Shown here piece by piece: positions 53,548-63,293 of a stretch of DNA of 64,000 bases (position 1 is the first letter of the stretch; each line of letters starts with the position of its first letter). Source of the DNA: Bdellovibrionales bacterium (GTDB lineage: Bacteria > Bdellovibrionota > Bdellovibrionia > Bdellovibrionales > UBA1609); NCBI GenBank assembly GCA_019637855.1, contig JAHBUX010000007.1:62001-126000 (forward strand). Direction: 5' to 3'. Both the position numbers and the translations under genes were made by a program. Below the pieces are notes generated by a model that saw nothing but the letters and a program-made list of their open reading frames with translations, was not told where the DNA came from and searched no databases.

Positions 53548-54455
53548 GATTCTTATTTGCTCTGTGCGCACTGCTCTTTTCCGCCCAAGCCTTCGCGCAG
53601 TTCTCCGTGGTCGAATGGGATGCGGACAGCCGCTTTCGCCTACTGGGCCAACAATGGTCGCCCAGCTTCTTCAGCCTCGCCGCGATTGAACCCGATCAAG
53701 TCGACGCCGGTGGCGCGCGTTTAAGCACCTACAACTACTTCACCTTCGCCACTTGGACAGGCGACAATATGCGTTTCAAATTCCGCGTGCCGTTCACCTA
53801 TGGCACCGCTGGAACTGATCGCTTCAACGGCATCAAACAGAACAAAGCCGAGTTTCAATTTCAAGACATCATCTTAGCCCTGCAGTCCTCCGACATGTGG
53901 GTTCTGCCATGGGACCTGGGCACCTACTGGGAAGCGCGCATCTACCTGCCCACCGGCGAGAGCTCCAGCGCCATGGGCAAGATCGCCTCTTTCCGTAACG
54001 AATTCATTTTCACCAAGATGTTCGCTCGCGAGTTCGGCCTCGAGTACGATCAGAAGCTGATGTACCACATGCAGTCGCGCACGGCTTACGAGAACACTTT
54101 TGAAAATCAAATGGGCTTTATGCAGACCAGTGCCACGTTAACCAAGCAGTTCGAGGTCGATCACTGGGTCAATGCTTGGTACAAAGTGAATCCGGCTTTG
54201 AGCTTCGGCTGGAAGGTCGGCGCCGAGGACACTTGGTGGAATCGCTCGGCTGAAAATGGCGGCGCCTCGGGTCCGAAGAGCAAAGAGCCCGAACACCTAG
54301 TGAAGACCGGCCCCTCGGCGCGCTTTTCATTCACAAAGAAAGCCAATTTCCTGTTGAGCGTGGATGACAAAGTAGCCTGGGTCAACCGACGTGAACTCGG
54401 CCGCTTTCTGGCCAAGAACACGCAAGTCGTTCTGTTGAGCTTTATTACTTTCTAA
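53544..54455 (+). CDS. Outer-membrane beta-barrel-like protein
   Basis: The protein has 303 residues with a signal peptide (LFALCALLFSAQAFA). The mature part is beta-rich with many aromatic residues and ends VVLLSFITF, a C-terminal Phe typical of outer-membrane barrels. The start overlaps the EEP lipoprotein gene by 4 bp. The stop overlaps the end of the convergent glutamate-synthase-like gene. It is the third gene of the operon and may provide an outer-membrane site for the two lipoproteins, an inference from the shared transcript. Confidence 0.75.
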   Translation: MRFLFALCALLFSAQAFAQFSVVEWDADSRFRLLGQQWSPSFFSLAAIEPDQVDAGGARLSTYNYFTFATWTGDNMRFKFRVPFTYGTAGTDRFNGIKQNKAEFQFQDIILALQSSDMWVLPWDLGTYWEARIYLPTGESSSAMGKIASFRNEFIFTKMFAREFGLEYDQKLMYHMQSRTAYENTFENQMGFMQTSATLTKQFEVDHWVNAWYKVNPALSFGWKVGAEDTWWNRSAENGGASGPKSKEPEHLVKTGPSARFSFTKKANFLLSVDDKVAWVNRRELGRFLAKNTQVVLLSFITF

Positions 54456-56083
54456 ACCGCGCGCGAGGGCGCCGTCGGCATCTCTCTTAGAGCAGCCGGT
54501 TGAAAGCTTGAGCTCTGTGCTTTGTGCAGAGCCAACTGCCACGATGGCGCCAGCTTACTCCAGTTGGCGTGATCCAAAATATACCCCTCGGGCATACTCG
54601 GATGCAGCTCTTCGTAGGTTCTGACGCGCCCATCGGTCAAACGACGATTCACGTCCGCACGCTGCAGTTCGCTGGGATGGTGATAGCCCAGAGCCGCCAG
54701 CAACTCCACAAAGGCATGCACGGTTTCATGATGATAGCGGGCCACGCGATCTTTTTTGTGCGGGATGTGCAAGCCCTTCACCAGCTGAGGATTGCTGGTG
54801 GCCACACCGGTGGGACACTCGTTGGAGTTGCACTTGAGCGCCTGAATACAACCCATCGCCAGCATCATTCCACGCGCGCTGCTGACCATGTCCGCGCCCA
54901 TCGCCAAGCGTTTCAAAATATCAAACGACGTGAACACTTTGCCCGAACCGATCACGCGGATGTCTTGCTTGAGGCCGAAGCCGCGCAGAGCATCGACGAC
55001 GAAACTGAGGCCGTCTTCAAGCGGCGCGCCCACATAGTTGGTGAACTCAAGCGGCGCCGCACCCGTCCCGCCCTCACCACCGTCGACAGTGATAAAATCA
55101 GGTTTGATTCCGGTTTCGATCATGGCTTTACAGATGGCGATAAATTCGTGTTTGTTGCCAACGCAGAGTTTGAAGCCAACTGGCTTGCCGTCAGAAAGAT
55201 CGCGCAGGCGTTTTACAAAACTTAAAAGTTCTTTGGGGGTAGAGAAGGCTGCGTGCGCCGCCGGTGACATCACATCTTTGCCTTGCGGGACAAGACGGAT
55301 TTTCGCCACCTCTTCACTCACCTTTTGCGCCGGTAAAATTCCACCTTTGCCGGGCTTGGCACCTTGTGAAAGCTTGATCTCGATCATTTTGCAGTTCGGA
55401 AGAATGGCGCGTTCACGAAACGCCTCTTCGTTGAAGCGGCCGTCGGGCGTGCGGCAACCGAAATAGCCGGTGCCGATCTGCCAACACAAATCACCACCCA
55501 GCAAATGATAGGGGCTCATGCCGCCTTCACCCGTGTTGTGATAAAAGTGGCCCTTTTGTGCGCCTAAATTGAGCGCGCTCACCGCCGCGGAAGAAAGTGC
55601 GCCGTAACTCATGGCCGAGATATTCATCACGCTGGCCAGGTAAGGTTGCCTGCAATCGGGGCCGCCAACCAAGATGCGCACGTCTTTCGTGCTGACGGGT
55701 TTGGGCGTGATGGTGTGATTGACCCACTCATAGTGTTCGCTATGCACGTCGAGCTGAGTGCCGAACGGCTGCGTTTCAAGAGCGCCCTTAGCGCGCTGGT
55801 AAATCACGGAGCGGATGTCGCGCGGAATCGGGCGACCGCTTTGGTTGGATTCCACGAAGTACTGCTGCAGCTCGGGACGAATCATCTCAAAGAGGTAGCG
55901 CACGTTTCCGATCAACGGAAAATTTCTGCGGATCGCTTGGCGGGTTTGCAAAGCATCGTTCATACCGATGAGAAACACCGGAGCGAGCACGATCAGCGAC
56001 CATAGCACCGGTGGCCAGAACCACGAAGTCAGTCCAACCGCTGCAAAAATCACCGCTGAGATTAAGAAAAATTCACGCCGCAT
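54452..56083 (-). CDS. FMN-binding glutamate synthase family protein
   Basis: The protein has 543 residues. Two N-terminal hydrophobic segments (about 5-25 and 27-42) anchor it in the membrane. The rest is the GltB-type FMN/(beta-alpha)8 domain: MNISAMSYGALSSAAVSALN, HNTGEGGMSPYHL, IEIKLSQGAKPGKGGILPA, and FITVDGGEGGTGAAPLEF. A cluster of cysteines (CIQALKCNSNECPTGVAT) sits where glutamate synthase binds its Fe-S cluster. No glutaminase domain is present, so it is not a complete glutamate synthase; such proteins are common and their substrate is not known. It overlaps the end of the convergent operon by 4 bp. Confidence 0.9.
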   Translation of the reverse strand: MRREFFLISAVIFAAVGLTSWFWPPVLWSLIVLAPVFLIGMNDALQTRQAIRRNFPLIGNVRYLFEMIRPELQQYFVESNQSGRPIPRDIRSVIYQRAKGALETQPFGTQLDVHSEHYEWVNHTITPKPVSTKDVRILVGGPDCRQPYLASVMNISAMSYGALSSAAVSALNLGAQKGHFYHNTGEGGMSPYHLLGGDLCWQIGTGYFGCRTPDGRFNEEAFRERAILPNCKMIEIKLSQGAKPGKGGILPAQKVSEEVAKIRLVPQGKDVMSPAAHAAFSTPKELLSFVKRLRDLSDGKPVGFKLCVGNKHEFIAICKAMIETGIKPDFITVDGGEGGTGAAPLEFTNYVGAPLEDGLSFVVDALRGFGLKQDIRVIGSGKVFTSFDILKRLAMGADMVSSARGMMLAMGCIQALKCNSNECPTGVATSNPQLVKGLHIPHKKDRVARYHHETVHAFVELLAALGYHHPSELQRADVNRRLTDGRVRTYEELHPSMPEGYILDHANWSKLAPSWQLALHKAQSSSFQPAALREMPTAPSRAV

Positions 56084-56210
56084 GAGGATGTTCCTCCCTC
56101 AGGAACTATTTTAAATCGCTACGAAAAACACACAAGGCTGGGACTTGACAGAACCAGACCGCGACCTCAAATTTTCGTTAAGTCTTATGGACTAAAGAAG
56201 GAGTTCCACA

Positions 56211-57098
56211 ATGTGGGCTGTAGCTAAACGAATTTTCCTGTTTGCCGTGGTGAACATCCTCATCCTGGTGACGCTGTCGATCGCCTTTAGTGTAGTGACC
56301 TCGGCTTTCGGCATCTCCATGGGCACCGAGCAAACAATCTGGCTGTGGTACGCCGTCCTTGGTTTTGGTGGCGCGTTCATCAGCTTGGCCATGTCACGAC
56401 AAATGGCCAAATGGATGATGGGCGTTCAAATCATTGATCCCACCACCAACGATCCCGGCCAACGTCGTTTGGTTGAGATGGTGCACAACCTGGCTCGTCA
56501 AGCTCGTCTTCCGGCTATGCCTGAAGTCGGTATTTATGACAGCCCCGAAGTGAACGCATTTGCCACTGGTCCGACCAAAGCTCGGGCGCTTGTGGCTGTG
56601 AGCACAGGTTTGCTTCATCGCATGGATCAAGACGCGGTCGAAGGCGTTTTAGGTCACGAGGTCGCGCACATCGCTAACGGTGATATGGTGACCATGACTT
56701 TGCTGCAAGGTTTGATCAACACCATGGTGCTCATCGTGGCTCGAATTATTTCGGGTATCATTGCCAGCAACGTGGACGAGCGCGGTCGTGATGCGATTCG
56801 CTTGGTCACGTTCTACGCTCTACAAATCGTGTTGAGCTTGCTGGGCAGCCTTGTAGTCAGCTACTTCTCGCGCCTGCGCGAGTACCGCGCCGATGCCGGT
56901 GGCGCCCGTTTGGCGGGACGCGATCGTATGTTGGCCGGTTTGAAGTCGCTACGCGATGTTTATGGTCATGTGGATGAAAGCCAGCAGGCGTTGGCCACCT
57001 TGAAAATATCGGGTCACGCTTCGAGCTTTTTGGCGTTGTTCTCCACACACCCTCCGCTGGAAGAACGCATTCGCCGTCTCGAAGCCTACTCTGTATAA
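56211..57098 (+). CDS. htpX: Membrane protease HtpX
   Basis: The protein has 295 residues, the usual HtpX length. Two N-terminal membrane helices (about 8-28 and 40-58) are followed by the zinc protease motif GHEVAHIANGD (H149, E150, H153), two more membrane helices (about 160-210), and the third ligand region LREYRADAGGA. HtpX degrades damaged inner-membrane proteins and works with FtsH. GAAGGAG precedes ATG 56211. It stands alone between divergent and unrelated genes. Confidence 0.97.
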   Translation: MWAVAKRIFLFAVVNILILVTLSIAFSVVTSAFGISMGTEQTIWLWYAVLGFGGAFISLAMSRQMAKWMMGVQIIDPTTNDPGQRRLVEMVHNLARQARLPAMPEVGIYDSPEVNAFATGPTKARALVAVSTGLLHRMDQDAVEGVLGHEVAHIANGDMVTMTLLQGLINTMVLIVARIISGIIASNVDERGRDAIRLVTFYALQIVLSLLGSLVVSYFSRLREYRADAGGARLAGRDRMLAGLKSLRDVYGHVDESQQALATLKISGHASSFLALFSTHPPLEERIRRLEAYSV

Positions 57099-57185
57099 CT
57101 CGATCTAAGTCGAGCTTCGCCGCCCGGGTCAATTCGGCCCGGGTTTGGCTTGTCCCGTCCTACGCCCCTCCCCTACAATTTACAC

Positions 57186-59264
57186 ATGTCGATTCTTCGA
57201 GCTAGTTTAGCGATGGCGATGATGGTGGCCTTAGGCTGTCACTCCACTTCCTTGCGTTCACCGCCCAATGTGAATGAGAACGAAACTCAAGGCCGTTGGT
57301 TTCGCGACTACAAGGCCGCACGCCTGCTGAGTCTTGAAGAGAAGTTCGATGACGCTTGCAAGATTTTTAAAGCGCTGGCGGCGGACGAGAAGTTCCCCGC
57401 TCGCAAAGTGGCCGAGATGCGCGCATGGGAAACTTGCGCGGGAACAGAACCCAGTCAGATCGATCGCTCGCAAGTGCCGTCGTACATGAAAGATTTGGCA
57501 TTGCAGGTCAGCTTGCAATTGGCCCAAGCACAGTCCGACAAGCCGGCTGAGCTTGAGTTGGCCTCCGAGAAATCAAAGCAGCGTCTCACTCAGACAGAAA
57601 AGGTGAAGTGGATTCAGTTGGCGATAGAGCGCGCGGTTGAACTTAAACAAGAAGATCGCATCAAGGATTTGAACAAACGCCTTTATCAAATCGCTCCCCG
57701 CCTGAATCCGGCCCCTAAGGAGAAAGACTATCTCGCGGTGGCGGCCGACTTCCGCATGGCACGCCAGTTTGAGAAGTCGCGCGACTACTATGAGCGCGTG
57801 ATCAAAGGCGGCGCTCGCATCGAAGACAAACTGACGGCGTTAAAAGGCCTGCGCTTAGCCGCGAAGAACGAACGCCGCAAGGACGGACATCTCGAGTCGT
57901 GCGCGCGGGTGGTGGACTTTCTGCGCCAGGCTTTGAAGCAGAATCCGCGTTCGCAGTTTTTGCGCTCAGCTAGCTATGATGCTCAGGTGCACCACGCCCG
58001 GGCGCTGTGGACCAAAGGGCAAGCCAGCGAGGCGCGGGCGATTTTTGATCGCATTGAAAAGACGATGAAAGGTCGCATCTCTTTGGCCGAATTGTACTGG
58101 CTGAAGGGGCGCATGGCCGAAGAGGCGCAGGACTTCGCCGCCGTATCTAATTTTTTCTCGCGGGCTTTGAAAGAGAGAATCACTGATAGCGCCTTGCGCG
58201 ACAAAATCTTATGGTACAGCGCTTGGAACGAACGCCGCCAGGGTCACTATGAAGCTGCGGCCGCTCGCCTCACCGATTTGGATTTGAAAACGCAAGATGA
58301 ATACTTGCGGGTGCGAGCGTTGTTTTGGTTGGGCCGCTCTCTAGCCGACGCCAAGAAGGATGACGAAGCCAAACTGGCCTATGAGAAAGTGATCACTCTA
58401 GACCCCTTGGGCTACTACGGTCTGTTGGCGCACAAGTCGTTGGGTTTGGCGATCACGCTGAAGACCAACGCCGACTCTTCCACATCGGGTGCGGGTTCAA
58501 CTAATCTTCCGTTGGATACGGTTTTGGCCGAATGGCTCTATCTTTTGGATGAACGCGACGTGATGACCGCTCTGCTGGATGAGGCTTCGCAAGCCTACAA
58601 GAAGCAGAAGGATCAAAACGATGAAGGCTGGGTGGCGATGTTTAAGTTTTACGCCAAAGCCGGGCTTTACATGAAACTTTACGAAAGCCTTAGCAACTTA
58701 AGCCCCGAGCGTCGCAAAAGTGTTTTAGAAAACCATCCGGAACTTTTATTTCCACAGCCGTGGAACGAGGATGTGCGCACGGCCGCCCTGCAGTTCGGCG
58801 TGCAGGAAGAGTTACTCTACGCAATCATGCGCCAAGAGTCGGCTTTCGATCCGCGCGCCCGCAGCGTGGCCGATGCATTTGGTTTACTGCAAGTGTTGCC
58901 CGAAGTGGCTGAGAAGCTGGCCACCACTTACAAGATCCCTTACGGCCACATGGAGGACTTGTATACTCCGCGCACCAATATTCAAGTTGGCGCCGCTCAT
59001 GTGAAGGAGTTGATGGAGGGGCATAAGGGGCAATTCATTCTGGCGGTGGCCGCTTACAACGCCAACGAAAATGCCATCCGCAACTGGATGAAAACCCGCT
59101 TCCGCGGCGACTCGTTGGAGTTCATCGAAGAGATCCCCTACGAAGAAACGCGGGTCTACGTCCGCCTAGTTATGCGCAACATGATCTTCTACTCCCTGTT
59201 GAAATCCAAAAACGCCTCCATCGAATTCCCCGCCTGGGTCCTAAAGCTCGAAGGGGCGGGGTAG
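57186..59264 (+). CDS. Lipid-anchored lytic murein transglycosylase (Slt-like)
   Basis: The protein has 692 residues from ATG 57186, with a lipoprotein signal (LAMAMMVALGC). A long region of helical TPR-like repeats (about 40-480) is followed by the C-terminal SLT domain (about 535-665): LLYAIMRQESAFDPRARS with the catalytic Glu551, then AFGLLQVLPEVAEKLA, TNIQVGAAHVKELM and VAAYNANENAIRNWM. This is the layout of soluble lytic transglycosylase 70, which cuts glycan strands to 1,6-anhydro ends, but here with a lipid anchor. The stop codon is the first part of a very long perfect hairpin. Confidence 0.93.
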   Translation: MSILRASLAMAMMVALGCHSTSLRSPPNVNENETQGRWFRDYKAARLLSLEEKFDDACKIFKALAADEKFPARKVAEMRAWETCAGTEPSQIDRSQVPSYMKDLALQVSLQLAQAQSDKPAELELASEKSKQRLTQTEKVKWIQLAIERAVELKQEDRIKDLNKRLYQIAPRLNPAPKEKDYLAVAADFRMARQFEKSRDYYERVIKGGARIEDKLTALKGLRLAAKNERRKDGHLESCARVVDFLRQALKQNPRSQFLRSASYDAQVHHARALWTKGQASEARAIFDRIEKTMKGRISLAELYWLKGRMAEEAQDFAAVSNFFSRALKERITDSALRDKILWYSAWNERRQGHYEAAAARLTDLDLKTQDEYLRVRALFWLGRSLADAKKDDEAKLAYEKVITLDPLGYYGLLAHKSLGLAITLKTNADSSTSGAGSTNLPLDTVLAEWLYLLDERDVMTALLDEASQAYKKQKDQNDEGWVAMFKFYAKAGLYMKLYESLSNLSPERRKSVLENHPELLFPQPWNEDVRTAALQFGVQEELLYAIMRQESAFDPRARSVADAFGLLQVLPEVAEKLATTYKIPYGHMEDLYTPRTNIQVGAAHVKELMEGHKGQFILAVAAYNANENAIRNWMKTRFRGDSLEFIEEIPYEETRVYVRLVMRNMIFYSLLKSKNASIEFPAWVLKLEGAG

Positions 59265-59359
59265 GGGCTAACATTTCCGGAAATATAGGCGAGATGAAGT
59301 CCGGCGGCCGACCGCCGGACTTCATCTCGCCTATATTTCCGGAAATGTTAGCCCCTACC
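59260..59359. repeat. 100-bp perfect inverted repeat (hairpin) at the transglycosylase stop
   Basis: Bases 59260-59307 are an exact reverse complement of 59312-59359, giving 48-bp arms around the 4-base loop CCGA. Inside each arm is the smaller palindrome TTTCCGGAAA. The left arm starts in the last codons and stop of the lytic transglycosylase gene. There is no T tract. It could be a termination or mRNA-end structure, a small mobile-element relic, or an assembly artefact. Confidence 0.85.
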
Positions 59360-59489
59360 TCCTGTCTACGGAGTTGACGAAGACCTATTAGTTTAGCAAT
59401 GAAAATGGGCCGTTAGTGTTGTGAATTCAATGGGTTAGGTGCGGCAAGGGACTTGCTCATAGAGACTGTATGAGTGAGGAGTGCATCTC

Positions 59490-60875
59490 ATGAAATTCAG
59501 TCTCAAAAATAGACGCCTTAGTTTAGCTCTCTTGGCCCTGTGTGCAGTTCAGTACTTTGCAACCACCGACTTTGAAAGCACCGACTCTTCCTCGGTTTCC
59601 AAGAAAGGCCGTTCGGCCGAACTTGGAAAACCTGTGCCGACCAAAAACAAGCCCGAAAAAGAAGTGGAAGTTCTGCTCAACGACCCGGCCATCTCCAGCG
59701 TTTGGGGATTGAAAATGACCGACTCGGCTAAGGCCTGGCGCATTTCGCAAGGCAGCCGCGACATCACCGTTTGCGTGATCGACACCGGCGCCGATATCCA
59801 TCACCCCGATTTGATCAACAATCTATGGGTTAACAAAGGCGAGGTCGGCAAGGACAGCCAAGGCCGCGACAAAGCCACCAACGGCATCGATGACGACGGC
59901 AACGGCCTGCGCGACGATGTTCACGGCTGGAACTTTGCGAACAACAGTAACGACGTGAGCGATCAACACGGCCACGGCACCCATATCGCTGGTATCATCG
60001 GCGCCGAAGGCGGCAACGGCATCGGGATCAGCGGCGTGTCTCCGAAAGTCAGCCTGATGATCCTTAAGTATTACGATCCCAAAGGCACCGACATGAACAA
60101 CCTGGTCAACACGGTGAAAGCCATCGACTACGCCGTCAACAAAGACTGCAACATCATCAACTACTCGGGCGGAGGCGTCGCCCCCAGCCCCGACGAAAAA
60201 GCCGCCATCGAACGCGCCATGCGCAAAGGCATCCTATTCGTCGCCGCCGCCGGCAACGAACGCTCAAATTCGGACACGCACAAATACTATCCCGCCGACT
60301 ACGGACTGCCCAACATCCTCAGCGTCACCGCCATCGATAAGAACAAGAAGGTTCTACCGTCCAGCAACTACGGCGAGCAGACAGTGGATATCGCCGCTCC
60401 CGGCAACGACATCATCTCCACATTGCCCAACGGCCAATACGGCTATATGACCGGAACTTCGCAAGCCACCGCCTACGCTTCAGGTGTGGCCGCGCTTGTG
60501 ATGGCCAACAATCCGAACTTACGCAAAGCCGATCAGATCATTAAATATCTCACCAAGACCGGCGATGACGATATCAACTTGGTGGGCAAGACTCGTTATC
60601 GCAAAAGACTGAACTCCTACCGCGCGCTCGCCATCCAAGACTCCGACCTTTCCTTCAACGGAGTGCGCACGGAGAACGCTTCTGCCTTCAGCAAGAACGA
60701 GTTTGCCTCAGACAAGAACGAAGATGAAGACGACAACAGCCGCGAGACCGCATCCAACACTCGCATCAATTCATTCGGTAAGCAGATTCAGTCGCACTTG
60801 GGACTGAAGCAGCTGCAGATTGTCCCGAAAGCGGAAGCCGCTCCAAGTGAGCAAACAACCGCCGGTACAGAGTGA
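59490..60875 (+). CDS. Exported subtilisin-like serine protease
   Basis: The protein has 461 residues from ATG 59490 (GAGGAG 8 bases upstream). An N-terminal signal-like segment (LSLALLALCAVQYFA) and a short charged pro-region precede the S8 domain. The triad is complete: Asp98 in VIDTGADIHHPD, His162 in HGHGTHIAG, Ser324 in GTSQATAYASG, with Asn in AAAGNE for the oxyanion hole. An acidic, low-complexity C-terminal part (EDEDDNSRE) and a tail that may be surface-exposed follow. A secreted protease of this kind suits a predatory or degradative life. Confidence 0.93.
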   Translation: MKFSLKNRRLSLALLALCAVQYFATTDFESTDSSSVSKKGRSAELGKPVPTKNKPEKEVEVLLNDPAISSVWGLKMTDSAKAWRISQGSRDITVCVIDTGADIHHPDLINNLWVNKGEVGKDSQGRDKATNGIDDDGNGLRDDVHGWNFANNSNDVSDQHGHGTHIAGIIGAEGGNGIGISGVSPKVSLMILKYYDPKGTDMNNLVNTVKAIDYAVNKDCNIINYSGGGVAPSPDEKAAIERAMRKGILFVAAAGNERSNSDTHKYYPADYGLPNILSVTAIDKNKKVLPSSNYGEQTVDIAAPGNDIISTLPNGQYGYMTGTSQATAYASGVAALVMANNPNLRKADQIIKYLTKTGDDDINLVGKTRYRKRLNSYRALAIQDSDLSFNGVRTENASAFSKNEFASDKNEDEDDNSRETASNTRINSFGKQIQSHLGLKQLQIVPKAEAAPSEQTTAGTE

Positions 60876-61685
60876 TTAGTCGCGACGACGCATCTGGAAT
60901 TGCAAGGCCGCCGCCAAGAACAAGAGTGCGGCGCCAATGCCGACCATATTTCGGAACACAGGGGCGATCATGCCCACAATAATCACCAACGTTGCAGCCA
61001 TGAGCGGGATCTGCCACAGACGCGGGTACATGCGCGGAGCGCGAGTACCTAAAGCGCGGGGCGGGAGATAAGTCATCGCCAACGCCTGCACTTCACGTAG
61101 GCGCTTCGAAGTGATTTCGTCCTGAGGCATCAGCTTCTGCATCTGTGAGTACTGAGCGGCGGCATAAGCCAGATTGCGCTCGCGCTGACACACCCTCAGG
61201 AACTCGGTGTGCAAACCCTCGTTGCCGTAATCACCGACCAAACCCTTCCACAAAGTCGCTAAGTGCGACGAATGTGGCGGGATACCGTGCTCGCTGAACT
61301 CCATCTGACTTCTGTACTTCTCAACCAAAACACCGCAGCTCGGGCATTCGTTGCGACCCATCTCGATAGGCTTGAAGCACTTGGGGCACGGCTCTTTCTT
61401 AATGATCGGCGCTTTGGCCTTAACAGGTGTTTCTTTGACCTGAAGAGGCAAACCCATCACTTCACCGGTCAAATCCATCTCGGGCAGCGACATCCAAAAG
61501 CGCGTGCGACATTGAACGCACTCAAAGCGCGGCTTGGCCTCTTGGATGTCAGAAAATTGCACGAGGTAGAGCTTGCGGCAATGCGGGCAGCGCACACGCA
61601 GAGTTTCAGGTGCAGTTAATGGCGTCCGTTCCATTTCGCCGGCAGCAGACTTTGTAGTCTGATCGGCGCTTGTATCCACAGGCAT
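60876..61685 (-). CDS. Zinc-ribbon membrane protein
   Basis: The protein has 269 residues. The N-terminal part has a first zinc ribbon of the MJ0042 kind (CPHC, then CVQC, about 34-61) and a second one (CPKC, then CPSC, about 99-117). A helical middle and two C-terminal hydrophobic helices (about 226-246 and 247-262) follow, so the protein is anchored with the ribbons in the cytoplasm. I know no function for this type. Its stop meets the stop of the protease gene back to back, and it is divergent from lnt with about 36 bp between starts. Confidence 0.8.
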   Translation of the reverse strand: MPVDTSADQTTKSAAGEMERTPLTAPETLRVRCPHCRKLYLVQFSDIQEAKPRFECVQCRTRFWMSLPEMDLTGEVMGLPLQVKETPVKAKAPIIKKEPCPKCFKPIEMGRNECPSCGVLVEKYRSQMEFSEHGIPPHSSHLATLWKGLVGDYGNEGLHTEFLRVCQRERNLAYAAAQYSQMQKLMPQDEITSKRLREVQALAMTYLPPRALGTRAPRMYPRLWQIPLMAATLVIIVGMIAPVFRNMVGIGAALLFLAAALQFQMRRRD

Positions 61686-61721
61686 CGTGACTCCCGTTGG
61701 CGGATATCTTAGCCTTGAGAT

Positions 61722-63284
61722 ATGAGAAACTCCCTCATGAAGTCTCCATATCTATTAAGTATAGTATCAGGATTACTCATCGGCACAAGTTATATTCCCT
61801 TCCCGCCGTGGGCGATTTTTTTCTGCTTCATCCCACTGTGGATCGCATGGCTCAAAGCTCCCACGCTGGCCCAAGTTTTCTGGACGGGCTGGATCACCCA
61901 ATTCGTGTTGACGCTGATCGGTTTCAATTGGGTTAGCTACACTGTGCATGAATTCGGTCACATGCCATGGGCCGTCTCCATCTTGCTACTGCTGGCCTTT
62001 GCCGGAATTTGCACCCTCTCCATTCCGCTCGCCGGAGTGGTGTGGTGGTTATTCGACCGCCAATTTCGCCTACAAGGTCACGCCCGCATCTTCGCGTTGG
62101 TGTGCTTTATGTGCATCGGCGAGCGCACCTTCCCCATGCTCTTTGATTGGCACTTTGGCTACACTTGGCTGTGGGCGGGCTTTCCCGCCTTCCAGTGGGC
62201 CGACGCCATCGGCTTTATCGGCCTAAGCAACATCGGCCTGCTGTTTAACGGCCTGTTGTTGATTGCGCTTCTGCAATATCGCGATCACAAACGCTGGTGG
62301 CCCTGGGTGGCCACGCCTCTCATTGCGTTCATAATTCTCAATGTCACTGGTCACAACCACGGTCAGAACCTAGCCGCACCTGACAACAAACGCAGCTTCC
62401 TCATCGCCCAAGCCAATATCGGCAATGAAGAGAAGATCGTTGCCGAGAAGGGCGCCGCCGGCTTTCGCGATGTGGTCATCGACAGATTCCTCGCGCTGAC
62501 GGAGGAAGGGGTCGTGGCTTCGGGGGGCAAAGTGGATTTTGCCGTCTGGCCTGAGACCGCCTTCCCCGATTTCATACGCGAGCCGACCATGTCCTCAGGC
62601 TACTCTTTCAAACTGCGCCAACGCCTCACTGGCCTCAACACCAAATTGATCACCGGCGGCTACGCCATTCAAAAAGAAACCGGTAAGTTCACCAACTCAT
62701 TTTTTATCCTCAGCGCCCAAGGACAATGGTTGGCCGAGCCCTATCACAAGACCGTGCTCCTCGCCTTCGGCGAATATTTCCCTTTCGCCAACTGGTTCCC
62801 ACGCCTGCGCAAGTGGTTCCCCGAAGTGGCGGACTTCGGCCGCGGCCCGGGCCCCACGGTCCTGCAAGCAGGTGATACTCGCATCGGAGCGCAGATCTGC
62901 TACGAAGGACTGTTTGACTGGTTCAGCCGCGACTTGGCGCTTAAGGGCGCGCAAGTGATCGTCAATCTGACCAACGATTCTTGGTACGGCACCTGGATGC
63001 AACCCTATCAGCATTCTTATATGACCTACGCGCGCGCCATCGAAGTGCGACGACCGCTCGTACGCTCGACCAACACCGGAATTTCAGCGGTAGCCTTGGC
63101 CAGCGGGGAAATTTTGGAACAATCGCCGATGAACCAAGCGTGGCAACATCTCTACGAGGTGCCGTTTGTCAGCGAGCCTCAGCCCACGGTTTTTATGACT
63201 TGGGGTTTTTGGCTGATTCCGGCTCTGATCGCTTTGACTTTGCTGTTGCTCCCGATACTGGCTTTCCGTCGCAAACAGTTGTAA
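61722..63284 (+). CDS. lnt: Apolipoprotein N-acyltransferase Lnt
   Basis: The protein has 520 residues. Six to seven N-terminal membrane helices (residues 9-205) are followed by a carbon-nitrogen hydrolase domain with the triad Glu278 (WPETAFP), Lys343 (YHKTVLLAFGEYFPF) and Cys393 (QICYEGLF), and a last membrane helix (about 490-512). Lnt adds the third acyl chain to lipoproteins in the inner membrane, in line with the many lipoproteins in this window. ATG 61737 is an alternative start five codons in. The mutS2 gene follows after 9 bp. Confidence 0.96.
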   Translation: MRNSLMKSPYLLSIVSGLLIGTSYIPFPPWAIFFCFIPLWIAWLKAPTLAQVFWTGWITQFVLTLIGFNWVSYTVHEFGHMPWAVSILLLLAFAGICTLSIPLAGVVWWLFDRQFRLQGHARIFALVCFMCIGERTFPMLFDWHFGYTWLWAGFPAFQWADAIGFIGLSNIGLLFNGLLLIALLQYRDHKRWWPWVATPLIAFIILNVTGHNHGQNLAAPDNKRSFLIAQANIGNEEKIVAEKGAAGFRDVVIDRFLALTEEGVVASGGKVDFAVWPETAFPDFIREPTMSSGYSFKLRQRLTGLNTKLITGGYAIQKETGKFTNSFFILSAQGQWLAEPYHKTVLLAFGEYFPFANWFPRLRKWFPEVADFGRGPGPTVLQAGDTRIGAQICYEGLFDWFSRDLALKGAQVIVNLTNDSWYGTWMQPYQHSYMTYARAIEVRRPLVRSTNTGISAVALASGEILEQSPMNQAWQHLYEVPFVSEPQPTVFMTWGFWLIPALIALTLLLLPILAFRRKQL

Positions 63285-63293
63285 GCCTAAGGG

